From Yinghuangia soli (GTDB lineage: Bacteria; Actinomycetota; Actinomycetes; Streptomycetales; Streptomycetaceae): a stretch of 63,374 nt of DNA. The DNA is taken from positions 12,558 through 75,931 of the forward strand of contig NZ_JAKFHA010000040.1 in assembly GCF_021502675.1 (NCBI RefSeq). The letters are read 5' to 3'. This document shows positions 41,794 through 50,955 of the stretch, piece after piece; within the stretch, counting starts at the first letter, position 1; every line of letters begins with the position of its first letter. Made by a program: the position numbers and the translations under genes. The notes beneath the pieces were generated by a model, which saw only the letters and a list, made by a program, of their open reading frames with translations, was not told the origin of the DNA and searched no databases.

Positions 41794-42840
41794 TCACGCC
41801 CCGATCCGGACGAGCATCTTGCCGGTGTTGGCGCCGCGCATCATGCCGAGGAACGCCTCGGGCGCGTTCTCGATCCCGTCCACGACGGTGTGCTCGCTGC
41901 GCAGTGTGCCGTCCGCGAGCCATCCGGCCGCCTTGCCGATCCACTCCGGGAACAGCGGGAAGTAGCTGCTGACCAGGATGCCGCGCAGGGTGAGTTCCTT
42001 GGCGGCGGCCTGGAAGAGGTTGTCCGGGCCCGGTACGGGGGCGGTGGCGTTGTAGGCGCTGATCGCGCCGACCATGGCGATGCGGCCGCCCGGGCGGAGG
42101 GATTCGATGGCGGCGCGGAGGTGGTCGCCGCCCACGTTGTCGACGTAGACGTCGATGCCGTCGGGTGCGGCTGCGGCCAGTTGCCCTTCGAGGTCGCCGG
42201 CCCGGTAGTCGATGGCCGCGTCGTAGCCGAAGGCCGCGACGAGCCGGGCGCCCTTCGCCGGGCCGCCCGCGGATCCGATGACGGTGCGGGCACCGAGGCG
42301 GTGCGCGATCTGCCCGGCGACGCTGCCGACGGCGCCGGCCGCGGCGGAGATGAAGACGACGTCGCCTTCCTGGACCGGTGCGGCCTTGGTGAGGGCGGCG
42401 TAGGCGGTCAGGCCGGTGGTGCCCAGGGCGCCGAGGTAGGCCTCGGCGGGGGCGAGGGCGGTGTCGACGACGGTCGCCGCGGCGGCGTCGACCACGGCGT
42501 ACTCGCGCCACCCGAGGAAGTGCGCGACGGTCGTGCCGACCGGCAGCGAGGCGTCCCGGGAGGCGACCACTTCGCCGACCGCGCTGCCGTCCAGGGCGGT
42601 GCCGAGTGCGAAGGGCGGCAGGTAGGACGGCACGTCGTCCATGCGGCCGCGCATGTAGGGGTCGACGGACATCCAGGTGTTGCGCACCAGTACCTGCCCG
42701 GCACCGAGCTCGGGGATCGCCGCGCGGACCAGCTCGAAAGCATCGGCTGTGGGCTCGCCGAGGGGGCGGGCGGCGAGGCGGATCTCCGCGGAGGTGGCGG
42801 GGAGGTGGGCGGTGGTGATGGGGGCGGCAGTGTTCGTCAT
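41794..42840 (-). CDS. NADP-dependent zinc-free medium-chain reductase (CurA/PTGR-like)
   Basis: This 348-residue MDR enzyme lacks the catalytic-zinc ligands. Landmarks are NTWMSVDPYMRGRM, GTTGLTAYAAL and the nucleotide-binding FISAAAGAVGSVAGQIA. These match leukotriene B4 12-hydroxydehydrogenase/curcumin reductase-type alkenal reductases. It is first in a minus-strand run with the flavodoxin-like reductase and a TetR gene, and divergent from a SARP regulator. Confidence 0.88.
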   Translation of the reverse strand: MTNTAAPITTAHLPATSAEIRLAARPLGEPTADAFELVRAAIPELGAGQVLVRNTWMSVDPYMRGRMDDVPSYLPPFALGTALDGSAVGEVVASRDASLPVGTTVAHFLGWREYAVVDAAAATVVDTALAPAEAYLGALGTTGLTAYAALTKAAPVQEGDVVFISAAAGAVGSVAGQIAHRLGARTVIGSAGGPAKGARLVAAFGYDAAIDYRAGDLEGQLAAAAPDGIDVYVDNVGGDHLRAAIESLRPGGRIAMVGAISAYNATAPVPGPDNLFQAAAKELTLRGILVSSYFPLFPEWIGKAAGWLADGTLRSEHTVVDGIENAPEAFLGMMRGANTGKMLVRIGA

Positions 42841-43023
42841 GGCAGGCTCCTCGGCTTCGGTCGGGCGGTCGGGCGGCGGGCTTCCCTGCCGACGACCTGA
42901 ACGATGCCGAGGGCCCCTGACGGTTTCCCGACGGTTCTCGCACGCCCCGCGCACAACGCCGCCTCCCCCATCCCTGCCACTCCCCGTCCGGCCCCGCATC
43001 ACCTGCGGGTTAGCGTGGGCGGC

Positions 43024-46000
43024 ATGCGATTCGACGTGCTGGGACCCGTGGCGGTACACACGGACGCCGGTGTCCCGGTGGCCGTCCCCGGCGCCAAAGT
43101 GCGCGCGCTGCTCGCCGATCTCCTCGTGCACCACGGCAGCCCCGTCTCCGCCGACCGGCTGGTCGAGGACCTCTGGGGCGACACCGTCCCCGGCAATCCG
43201 GCCAACACCCTCCAGACGAAGATCTCCCAGCTGCGCCGGGCCCTGGACGGCGCCGAGCCGGGCGCCCGCGGCCTGGTCGCCCGGCTGCCCGCGGGCTACC
43301 GCCTGCAGGCCGAGGACGACGCCGTCGACGCGGCCCGCTTCACCGCGCTGCTCGGCCGGGCCCGGTACGAGTCCGACCCGGGAACCCGTATCGGCCTCCT
43401 CGTGGACGCTCTGGCGCTGTGGCGCGGACCGGCCTTCGCCGATTTCCAGGACGCCGATTTCGCCCGCGCCGCCGCCGCCAAGCTCGCCGAGCAGCGCCTG
43501 ACCGCGCAGGAGGATCTCGCCGAGCTGCGCCTCGCCCGCGGCGAGCACGGCCTCGTCGCCGGCGAACTGGCCGACCTGGCCGCCGAGCACCCCCTGCGCG
43601 AACGCCTGCGCGCCGCGCACATGCAGGCGCTCTACCGGGCCGGGCGCCCGAGCGAGGCGCTCGCCGCCTTCCAGGACCTGCGCACCCGCCTCGCGGACGA
43701 CCTCGGACTCGACCCCGGGCCCGAGATCACCGCACTCCACCAGGCCATCCTGCGGCAGGACCCGGATCTGGCCGCACTTCCCCGGACGACCGCAGCAAGC
43801 ACGCCGACCGCCGAAGCCGCCCCCGCGGCGTCAAGCCCGGCTGCCCCGCCCGTGCCCCGGCCGCGCACCAACCTCCCCGCCCGGACCGCCGAGCCCATCG
43901 GACGCGACGAGCAGACCGACCGCGTCTGCGCGCGGCTCGCCGGCACCCGGCTGCTGACGCTGACCGGCCCCGGGGGCGTGGGCAAGACCAGCCTGGCGCT
44001 GGCCGCCGCGCGTCGGCTGGCCGACCATCCGACCGGCGCCGAAGACCCCTTCCCGGACGGCGTCCACCTGGTCGAACTGGCCGCCGAACGCGCGGGCGCC
44101 GACGCGCCGGTGGCCGCCGCGATCGCCGCCGCGCTCGGCCTCCGCGACGAGGCGGCCGACCGCAGCAGCGCGACGGAGCGCCTGGCCGCCGCCCTGGCAT
44201 CGCGGCGCCTGCTCCTCGTCCTCGACAACTGCGAGCACGTCGTCGACGAGGCCGCCGCCCTCACCGCCCGACTGCTGCGCGCGACCCACGGCGTCCGCAT
44301 CCTGTGCACGAGCCAGGAGCCGCTCGCCGTCGCGGGCGAGGAGATCGAGGCCGTCGCCCCGCTCGACGAGGCCGATGCGGTACGCCTGTTCACCGAGCGG
44401 GCCGCAGCCGCCGCGCCCGGGTTCACGCTCGGCCCCGGCGACGCGGAGACCGCCGCAGCGATCTGCCGCCGCCTGGACAACCTGCCGCTGGCCGTCGAAC
44501 TGGCCGCCGCACGCGTCCGCGTGCTGGGCGTCGCCGGGCTGGCCGACCGGCTCGACGACCGCTTCCGGGTCCTGGCCGCCGGCCGCCGCGACGCACCGTC
44601 CCGGCAGCGCACGCTCCGCGCGATGATCGACTGGAGCTGGGAACCGCTGACCGCCCCCGAGCGCGCGGTGCTGCGCCGCCTGGCGGTGTTCCGCAACGGC
44701 TGCACACTGGCCGCCGCCGAAGCCGTATGCGGCCCCCGGCCCCACAGCGAACCGAACGACGCATATTGGCAGTTCGCTCCGGACGCACCCGACGTCCTGG
44801 ACATCGTGACGCGCCTCGCCGACCGCTCCCTCGTCACCGTCGTCCAAGGCGCCGCAGGCCCGCGCTACCGGCTCCTCGAATCGGTCGCCGCGTACGGCCG
44901 CGAGCGCCTCGCCGAGGCCGGCGAGACCGCCGAGTCCACCGCCCGGCACCGCGCCTGCTTCACCGCGTTCGCCGAGCGCGCCGAACCCCACCTGGTCACC
45001 CGCGAGCAACGCACGTGGCTGTCCCGGCTGGACGACGACGCCGCCAACCTGCGCGCCGCCCTCGAATCCGGCACCGCCCCCGCGAACGCCGAGGCCCATG
45101 CCGAAGAAGCCCATGCCACGCAGGCCCCCGCCGCCGAAGCCCTGCGCTTGGCCAATGCCCTCTCCTGGTACTGGATGCTGCGCGGACGCCTCGCCGAAGC
45201 CTGCCGGTCCCTGGACGCGGCCCTCACCGCCGCCGCCCCGACGCTCCCCGGCCGCGCCGACGCGCAGGCCCGGCGCGCCGCGTTCGGCCTGCTGCGCGGC
45301 GACGGAACCGGTAGCGGCACCGTCGTCCCGGACGCCGCGCCGCGGGCCGCCTGGATGCTCGCCTTCGCCCGGGTCGGCTTCGGCAGCACCGCCGACGTCG
45401 CCCCCGAACTCGACCGGCTGCTCTCCGCGTTCAAGGCGAACGGCGACCGCTGGGGCGAGGCGGCGACGTACGGCACCCGCGCTTCGAAGGCGATCTACGA
45501 CGGCGACCTGCCCGCGCTGCGCGCGAACGCCGCCGCCGCTGCCGACCTGTTCGCGGAACTCGGCGACCGCTGGGGGCATTTGCGCGCCACCGAGCAGCTC
45601 GGCATCCTCGCCGAGATCGGCGGCGACTACACCGAGGCCGCCCGCCTCCACCGCCAGGCGGTACGCAGCGCCGAAGACCTCCACCTGTGGGTCGACGTCT
45701 CCTTCCGGCTCGCCCGGCTGGGCCGGACGGCCCTGCTTTCCGGGGACATCGGGCAGGCCGACGACTTCCACGCCCGGGCCCTGGACCTGGCCCGCGGCCA
45801 ATCCCACAAGCCGGCCGAGCAGTTCGCCGCGACGGGCCTGGCGATCGGCGCCCGGCGCCGCGGCGACCTGGACCTGGCCCGCGACCTGCTGACCCCGTGG
45901 GTGGCCTGGAACCGGAGCCGGGGCGTCGCGGCCGGCGAGGCACTCGTGCTGGCCCAACTGGGCCTGGTCGCCGAGCAGCAGGGCGATGCCGCCGCGGCCC

Positions 46001-46392
46001 TGGCCTTGCACCTGGAAGGCCACGCCGCCGCCGAGCGCACCGGCGACCCGCGCGCGGTCGCGTACGCCCTGGAAGGCCTCGCAGGTGCCCGCGCCGCCGC
46101 AGGCACGGCGGGCGACGCCGAAGCCGCGGCCCAGGCCGCCTCTCTGCTGGGCACCGCCGAGGCCCTCCGCGCCTCCGTGGGCAGCCCGCTCCCCGCAGGC
46201 GAACGCGAGGACGCCGACCGGGCCGCCGCGGCCGCGCGCGCCACGCTCGGCGAAGCCGCCTGCGACGCCGCCCACCGGTCCGGGCTGAGCCGCACCGCCG
46301 AAGACCAGGTCGCCGCAGTCCGCGCCGCCACCGGGACCGGCGGCTCACCCGGGGACACGTCCTCCGAAGCCCTCACGGCCGCGGCCCCATGA
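43024..46392 (+). CDS. AfsR-like SARP regulator (HTH-BTAD-NB-ARC-TPR), second copy
   Basis: This 1122-residue regulator has the same domain order as the one at 24944: DNA-binding domain (1-90, MRFDVLGPVAVHTDAGVPV), BTAD (about 98-250), STAND ATPase with Walker A GPGGVGKTS near residue 316 and Walker B LLVLDNCEHV near 400, then TPR-like repeats. The two copies are recognisably paralogous along their length. It is divergent from the oxidoreductase run (183 bp). No biosynthetic genes lie immediately downstream, so its target is open. Confidence 0.9.
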   Translation: MRFDVLGPVAVHTDAGVPVAVPGAKVRALLADLLVHHGSPVSADRLVEDLWGDTVPGNPANTLQTKISQLRRALDGAEPGARGLVARLPAGYRLQAEDDAVDAARFTALLGRARYESDPGTRIGLLVDALALWRGPAFADFQDADFARAAAAKLAEQRLTAQEDLAELRLARGEHGLVAGELADLAAEHPLRERLRAAHMQALYRAGRPSEALAAFQDLRTRLADDLGLDPGPEITALHQAILRQDPDLAALPRTTAASTPTAEAAPAASSPAAPPVPRPRTNLPARTAEPIGRDEQTDRVCARLAGTRLLTLTGPGGVGKTSLALAAARRLADHPTGAEDPFPDGVHLVELAAERAGADAPVAAAIAAALGLRDEAADRSSATERLAAALASRRLLLVLDNCEHVVDEAAALTARLLRATHGVRILCTSQEPLAVAGEEIEAVAPLDEADAVRLFTERAAAAAPGFTLGPGDAETAAAICRRLDNLPLAVELAAARVRVLGVAGLADRLDDRFRVLAAGRRDAPSRQRTLRAMIDWSWEPLTAPERAVLRRLAVFRNGCTLAAAEAVCGPRPHSEPNDAYWQFAPDAPDVLDIVTRLADRSLVTVVQGAAGPRYRLLESVAAYGRERLAEAGETAESTARHRACFTAFAERAEPHLVTREQRTWLSRLDDDAANLRAALESGTAPANAEAHAEEAHATQAPAAEALRLANALSWYWMLRGRLAEACRSLDAALTAAAPTLPGRADAQARRAAFGLLRGDGTGSGTVVPDAAPRAAWMLAFARVGFGSTADVAPELDRLLSAFKANGDRWGEAATYGTRASKAIYDGDLPALRANAAAAADLFAELGDRWGHLRATEQLGILAEIGGDYTEAARLHRQAVRSAEDLHLWVDVSFRLARLGRTALLSGDIGQADDFHARALDLARGQSHKPAEQFAATGLAIGARRRGDLDLARDLLTPWVAWNRSRGVAAGEALVLAQLGLVAEQQGDAAAALALHLEGHAAAERTGDPRAVAYALEGLAGARAAAGTAGDAEAAAQAASLLGTAEALRASVGSPLPAGEREDADRAAAAARATLGEAACDAAHRSGLSRTAEDQVAAVRAATGTGGSPGDTSSEALTAAAP

Positions 46393-46570
46393 GCCCCACT
46401 GTCCCCGCTGTTCCCGCCCGACCCGCCCGATCGGTCCGCCCCGCAGCGCACGCCGACCGGAAAACCCTGCTGCCCGCGCGCCGACCGCAGGCCACAATGT
46501 GTCCCCGCGCAGCCCGGGCACAGGCAGCGCGGGCGCAGACATCGACGATTTCCGGAAGGGGGCCGGGCGC

Positions 46571-49030
46571 GTGACCGATGCGACGACGAACCTGCTGTGG
46601 CACGCCGGCCGGGCACTCGGCGCGGACATCCTGGCCCGCCTCGAGACACCTGCTCCGCAGCCGCACGCAGCCGCGGAGCCGCTGCCACCCGCGGTGCTGG
46701 AGGACGCCCTGCGGCACGGCGACGCGCAGCGGGTCATCGGCACGTTCCACGGCGCCGCGGCCACCGCGCGCACCGGCAAGGGCACCGCGCCCGACCCCGG
46801 CACGCTGCTCCGCTTGCTGGAGCGGGACGACCCGGAGACCAACGAGGTCCTGTTCCGGCAGTCCGGCTGGCCCGCGCTCCGCCAGGCCGTCCTCGGCCAG
46901 CAGCGCCACGCACCGCATCCGGCCCCGCACACCGACCCGGCCGCGGACCCGGCCGCCACCGAGACCCCGGTACCGCTCGCCCCGAGCCTGCGGGACCGGA
47001 TATTCGCCGTCGGCGGCCTGGAAGACCTGCAGGCCGCACTGTCCGCAGCCGACCCCGACCTGGTGTTCTGGGCGCTGGCCGGCACCCGGTCCGGCGGCGC
47101 GCACGGCGGCCCGATGGCCCGGGTACGCGCCTGCGTGACGCTCGACGACGCCGGCCGCACGGCCCAACTCCGCCACATCCTCAAGAACTTCCCGATCGAG
47201 TTGCCCGCCGGCGCACCGCCCGAGGCGTACGAGCAGTTGCACGCCAGGCGCCCGCGCGCCCTGATCCGGCAGTACCTGGACGAGGCCTACGGCGACGTGG
47301 CCCTGTGCGCCAAGCTCGCCCGCGCCCGCAAGGCCTCGAACGGCCGGGCCCTGGTCCGCGACGTCCTCGTACCGCCGTGGGCGATGCTCGCCGCCCGGCA
47401 CGCCGAGACCCCGCTGCCCTGGGGCGCCGCCGTCGCCCTCCTCGAAGACACCCGCTGCCCGGCCGAGTTGCGCACCGCGCTCTTGCGAACCCACCCGCGC
47501 GCCGTGCAGATGGTGCCCACCCCGGGCCCCGAGGTGCTGGCCGTCTGCGCCGACCTCGGCGAGGACCAACTGACGAAGAAGGTGCTGCTGCAAGGCGTCG
47601 CCGCCGGGTCGGTCGACGCGGCGCAGCTGGTATACGCCTGCCGCCCCGCCCGGCTCGCCCTGACCTCACTGGTCCACGGCGGCATCGAGGCCGTGGCCAC
47701 GCAAGCCGAAGCGATCGAGACTGTCCGGCACTTGCTGGCCTCGGGCACAGCCGACCGGCCCGAAAGCTGGCGCGACCTGTACGCGGCGCTCCCCACCTTC
47801 CCCGGCTCACCCGCCGAGCTGCTCACCGCCTCACCCCGCCCCGACGACGCCGCCCCGACCGACGAACTCCCCATCCTGAGTGGCCAGTCCGCGTGGGCCT
47901 ACGCGGTACTGCTCGGCATCGCCGGCCCCGAGTCCACCACCCCCGCACTCCGATTCCTCGACGACGCCCGGCTCGCCCCGCTCGCCGGCACCCGCGAAAT
48001 CCCGCACCACCTGGCCGGCCACATCCTCAGGCACAGCGGACCCGTGGCCCGCCGCGTCCTCGCCGGCAACCCCGACGTGCGCCCGGACCTGCTCGAGCAG
48101 TTGGTCATCGGCGGGGACCAGGCCATCGCCTCCGCCGCCTACCGCAACCCGCGCTGCCCCTTCGCCCTGCGCCAGTACATCCTGTCCCTGGACGGCATCG
48201 ACGACGGCCTGCGCGCCGAACTCCTCCGCTCCTACCGCGATCAGGACCTGTGGCCGCTGCTCGCCTCGCCGGACGCCGAGCTGCTGCGGCACGTCGTCCA
48301 GGCCCGCCGGCACGACCCGTACGCACAGTGGGCCGCCCTGCGTGCCGCGCACCGGCTGGCCGAACTGCACGGCGTGTCCGCGCTGGAAGGCCTGCCCTCG
48401 GTGCCGGAGATCGACGCCGCCCGGCAGCACGGCAGCATCGCCCCGCTCACCGAGGCCTTGCAGACCTGCGACCTGGAGTGGGCCAAGGCTCTGGTCGAAG
48501 CCACCGGGATCCCGTACCGGCGGACCCCCGAGGGCATCGTCGCCGCGCTCGCCGACCCCGGGCTCGACTGGCGGGCCGTCGCGGCCGCCGGCCGGCACCG
48601 CGACGCGTCCGACCAGATCGGCCACGTCCTCAAGCAACGCCCCGACTACCCCGTGGAGTTGGCACTGCAGCAGATCCCCCCGCAACGCACCTCGGAGCGC
48701 GCGCATCCGGTCGCGGACAGCCGACTGGGCGAACTCCACCGGTCCTACGTCACGGCCGCGCTGCCCGGCACCCCGGTGGTCTGGGCCGACGGCGTACGCC
48801 TGCTGCGCGCCGGGACCCTCACCACCGCCGAGTTTCTCGCCGCGAGTCCGGCCTACACGGTCGTGCAGTGCGCGGCGTCGTACCCGCCGCTGGCCCGCGA
48901 AGTGGCGCGCTACCTGCGCACCGAGCTCGGCGACTCGGTCGACGCCTGGGTCGTGGCCGCCCGCATGCTCGGCCACGGAGTCCTCCCCACCCTCCCCGAA
49001 GTCACCGCCACCGCGAAGGCGGCCGTGTGA
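46571..49030 (+). CDS. Large alpha-solenoid-like protein, member 1 of a local paralogue family
   Basis: This 819-residue, Leu/Ala-rich, probably all-helical protein has no catalytic motif. Short units resembling leucine-rich-variant/HEAT repeats recur (AGNPDVRPDLLEQLV, AYRNPRCPFALRQYIL). A shared block starts at Trp270 (WAMLAARHAETPLP, then DTRCPAELRTALL), and the C-terminus has WVVAARMLGHGVLPTLPEV. The same blocks occur in the next two genes. Starts are often difficult here; the GTG at 46571 follows GGAAGGGGG. The stop overlaps the next start (GTGA). Function is unknown. Its placement with MoxR/VWA genes suggests a scaffold or target-recognition subunit. Confidence 0.8.
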   Translation: MTDATTNLLWHAGRALGADILARLETPAPQPHAAAEPLPPAVLEDALRHGDAQRVIGTFHGAAATARTGKGTAPDPGTLLRLLERDDPETNEVLFRQSGWPALRQAVLGQQRHAPHPAPHTDPAADPAATETPVPLAPSLRDRIFAVGGLEDLQAALSAADPDLVFWALAGTRSGGAHGGPMARVRACVTLDDAGRTAQLRHILKNFPIELPAGAPPEAYEQLHARRPRALIRQYLDEAYGDVALCAKLARARKASNGRALVRDVLVPPWAMLAARHAETPLPWGAAVALLEDTRCPAELRTALLRTHPRAVQMVPTPGPEVLAVCADLGEDQLTKKVLLQGVAAGSVDAAQLVYACRPARLALTSLVHGGIEAVATQAEAIETVRHLLASGTADRPESWRDLYAALPTFPGSPAELLTASPRPDDAAPTDELPILSGQSAWAYAVLLGIAGPESTTPALRFLDDARLAPLAGTREIPHHLAGHILRHSGPVARRVLAGNPDVRPDLLEQLVIGGDQAIASAAYRNPRCPFALRQYILSLDGIDDGLRAELLRSYRDQDLWPLLASPDAELLRHVVQARRHDPYAQWAALRAAHRLAELHGVSALEGLPSVPEIDAARQHGSIAPLTEALQTCDLEWAKALVEATGIPYRRTPEGIVAALADPGLDWRAVAAAGRHRDASDQIGHVLKQRPDYPVELALQQIPPQRTSERAHPVADSRLGELHRSYVTAALPGTPVVWADGVRLLRAGTLTTAEFLAASPAYTVVQCAASYPPLAREVARYLRTELGDSVDAWVVAARMLGHGVLPTLPEVTATAKAAV

Positions 49031-50955
49031 CCGCCGACACCCATCCGCTGCTGCGGTACGCCGACCCGGCCACACGCGATGCGGCCGCCGAACGGCTCCG
49101 GCTCGCACCCGGCCCCGAGCCCGAACCGCCCGTCCCGGTCGACCCGGAAGGCGTGATCGCCCGCCTGCGCTCCGGCCGCGGCAAGGATCCGCGGTACGTG
49201 CTCGACGGCGTCACCGTCACCGACTGGGACATGATCGTCCGCGAGCACCGCAAGGCGCCGCTGCCCGACGTGATAGCCGCCGGCCTGGTCGCCCGCGACG
49301 ACTGCCCGCGCGAGGCCGTCCTCGAACTGGTGGTGGCGCGTACCGTCAGCCGGCGCGGCCTGGCCACCGGAACGCTCGCCAACGCCCTGCTCCGCGGCAT
49401 CCTGACGCCGCACGACGTCATGTTCGAGGCGGCACCCGGCTGGTCCGCGCTGCGTGTGCTGGAGAAGTACGCGGTCAAGCACGGCGACTGGCTGCGCCCG
49501 GTACGCCGTGTGCTCACGGACGCCGCCGAGCTCCTGCCCGGTGACGACCCGGCGGCCTGGCAATGGCTGCTGACGCACGGCCCGCGCTTCCCCGGCACCT
49601 ACCCGGAACTCTGCGCATACGCCCGGACCCTGGCCCGCGCCGGAGCCTCCGCGGCCACCGCACCGGCCCCGGACGCGACCGGTGACGCCCAGGCCACCGT
49701 CGACTGGGACTTCGGCAACCCGGCAGGCCTGCTGTCCCGGATCCGCCCCTCGCTCGCCGCGAAGATCATCGGGATGCTCCCGGAGACCGCGGTCATCGCC
49801 TTCCTGGAGACCCCCGACCTGCCGCCGTCCGTCATCGTGCCCGCGCTGCGCCGTGCACCCGCGATGCGGAGCCGCATCCTCCGGAGTGCCGATCTGGGCC
49901 GGGCCGGAGTCGAGGCGCTGCTGGCGCTGCGCGACTCCGACGTGAACGGCGCACTCCTGGAAATCGCCCCGCAGCGCGCCGACATCACGCTGGCGATCCA
50001 CCGCGCCACGCGCCGCGACCAGCCGCGGAACGTGCCGCTCGGCGCCGCCGCCCGGCGCTTCCTGGTCAACCACCACGACCCGGCACGGGAGAACATCGCC
50101 ACCGCCGTCCACGGGCACTATCCGCAGCTGATCCAGGCCGCGTTCCGGCAGCTCGGCGAACGCCTCGGCACTGCACGGGCGTTGCGCGGCTTCCTGAGCC
50201 TGTGGGAGTGCCAGGGACCGGACGGCGTACGGGCCGCGGCGGCCGACCCGCGCCTCGGACTCGGCCCGGAGACGCGCCGGATCGTGCAGGCCGCGCTCGA
50301 CGCCGCGGACCGCTCGAACGACGGGGTGAACGACCCGGCCGGCGCCGCCGGATCGGCACTGCTGCGTGCCGAAGTCGCCCGCCACGAGCACCCCACCGCG
50401 CTGATCGAGGCCATGCGCGAGGACCCGCGCCTCGCCGGGCAGCCGCTGCCGCCCGAGTTCTGGCCGGTCGCGGTCACCGCGCACGCCCGCGACCCGCTGC
50501 CTGCCCCCGCCCTCGCGCGCCTGGCCGCCCAGCCCGGCTGCCCCGAGGCCCTGGGACTGGCCGCCTGCCAGGCGCTGCCCGAACTGGCCCGCACCCTCGG
50601 CGGCCGGTCGCGGCCGTACGCCCTCACCGCCATACGCGATCCGCTGCACCTGGCCTCGGTGACCTGGCAGACCCCGCGCAACGCCTGGTACTTCGACGCG
50701 ATCGACAGCTCGCTGCTCAGCGCCGAGGAGTTCGTCGAACTCGCCCATCCCGTCACGACGATGCTGGACGCGCTGGACAACATCCGGGCGATACTGCCGC
50801 ACGCCAACGAGGCCGCCGAGCGGCACATCGCCAAGCTGCTGCACACCGCGCTCGGCGACGATCCGGAGGCCTGGACCGTCACCGCCCACCTCATGCCCGA
50901 CTTCGTCGGCACCCTCCCCGAACTCCTCGCCACCGTCGAGGCGGTCACCCGTTGA
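49027..50955 (+). CDS. Alpha-solenoid-like protein, member 2
   Basis: This 642-residue relative of member 1 has the common block starting at Trp67 (WDMIVREHRKAPLP, then RDDCPREAVLELV) and the C-terminal signature WTVTAHLMPDFVGTLPEL. It is helical, with no membrane segments or enzyme motifs. The GTG start overlaps the previous stop by 4 nt and its own stop overlaps the next start (TTGA), so the three proteins are made in a coupled manner and probably in fixed ratio. Confidence 0.8.
   Translation: MTADTHPLLRYADPATRDAAAERLRLAPGPEPEPPVPVDPEGVIARLRSGRGKDPRYVLDGVTVTDWDMIVREHRKAPLPDVIAAGLVARDDCPREAVLELVVARTVSRRGLATGTLANALLRGILTPHDVMFEAAPGWSALRVLEKYAVKHGDWLRPVRRVLTDAAELLPGDDPAAWQWLLTHGPRFPGTYPELCAYARTLARAGASAATAPAPDATGDAQATVDWDFGNPAGLLSRIRPSLAAKIIGMLPETAVIAFLETPDLPPSVIVPALRRAPAMRSRILRSADLGRAGVEALLALRDSDVNGALLEIAPQRADITLAIHRATRRDQPRNVPLGAAARRFLVNHHDPARENIATAVHGHYPQLIQAAFRQLGERLGTARALRGFLSLWECQGPDGVRAAAADPRLGLGPETRRIVQAALDAADRSNDGVNDPAGAAGSALLRAEVARHEHPTALIEAMREDPRLAGQPLPPEFWPVAVTAHARDPLPAPALARLAAQPGCPEALGLAACQALPELARTLGGRSRPYALTAIRDPLHLASVTWQTPRNAWYFDAIDSSLLSAEEFVELAHPVTTMLDALDNIRAILPHANEAAERHIAKLLHTALGDDPEAWTVTAHLMPDFVGTLPELLATVEAVTR

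Noticed and set aside
43831-46275. Long minus-strand open frame opposite the second SARP regulator
   Set aside because: Same reason: composition typical of an antisense frame, and no recognisable motif.
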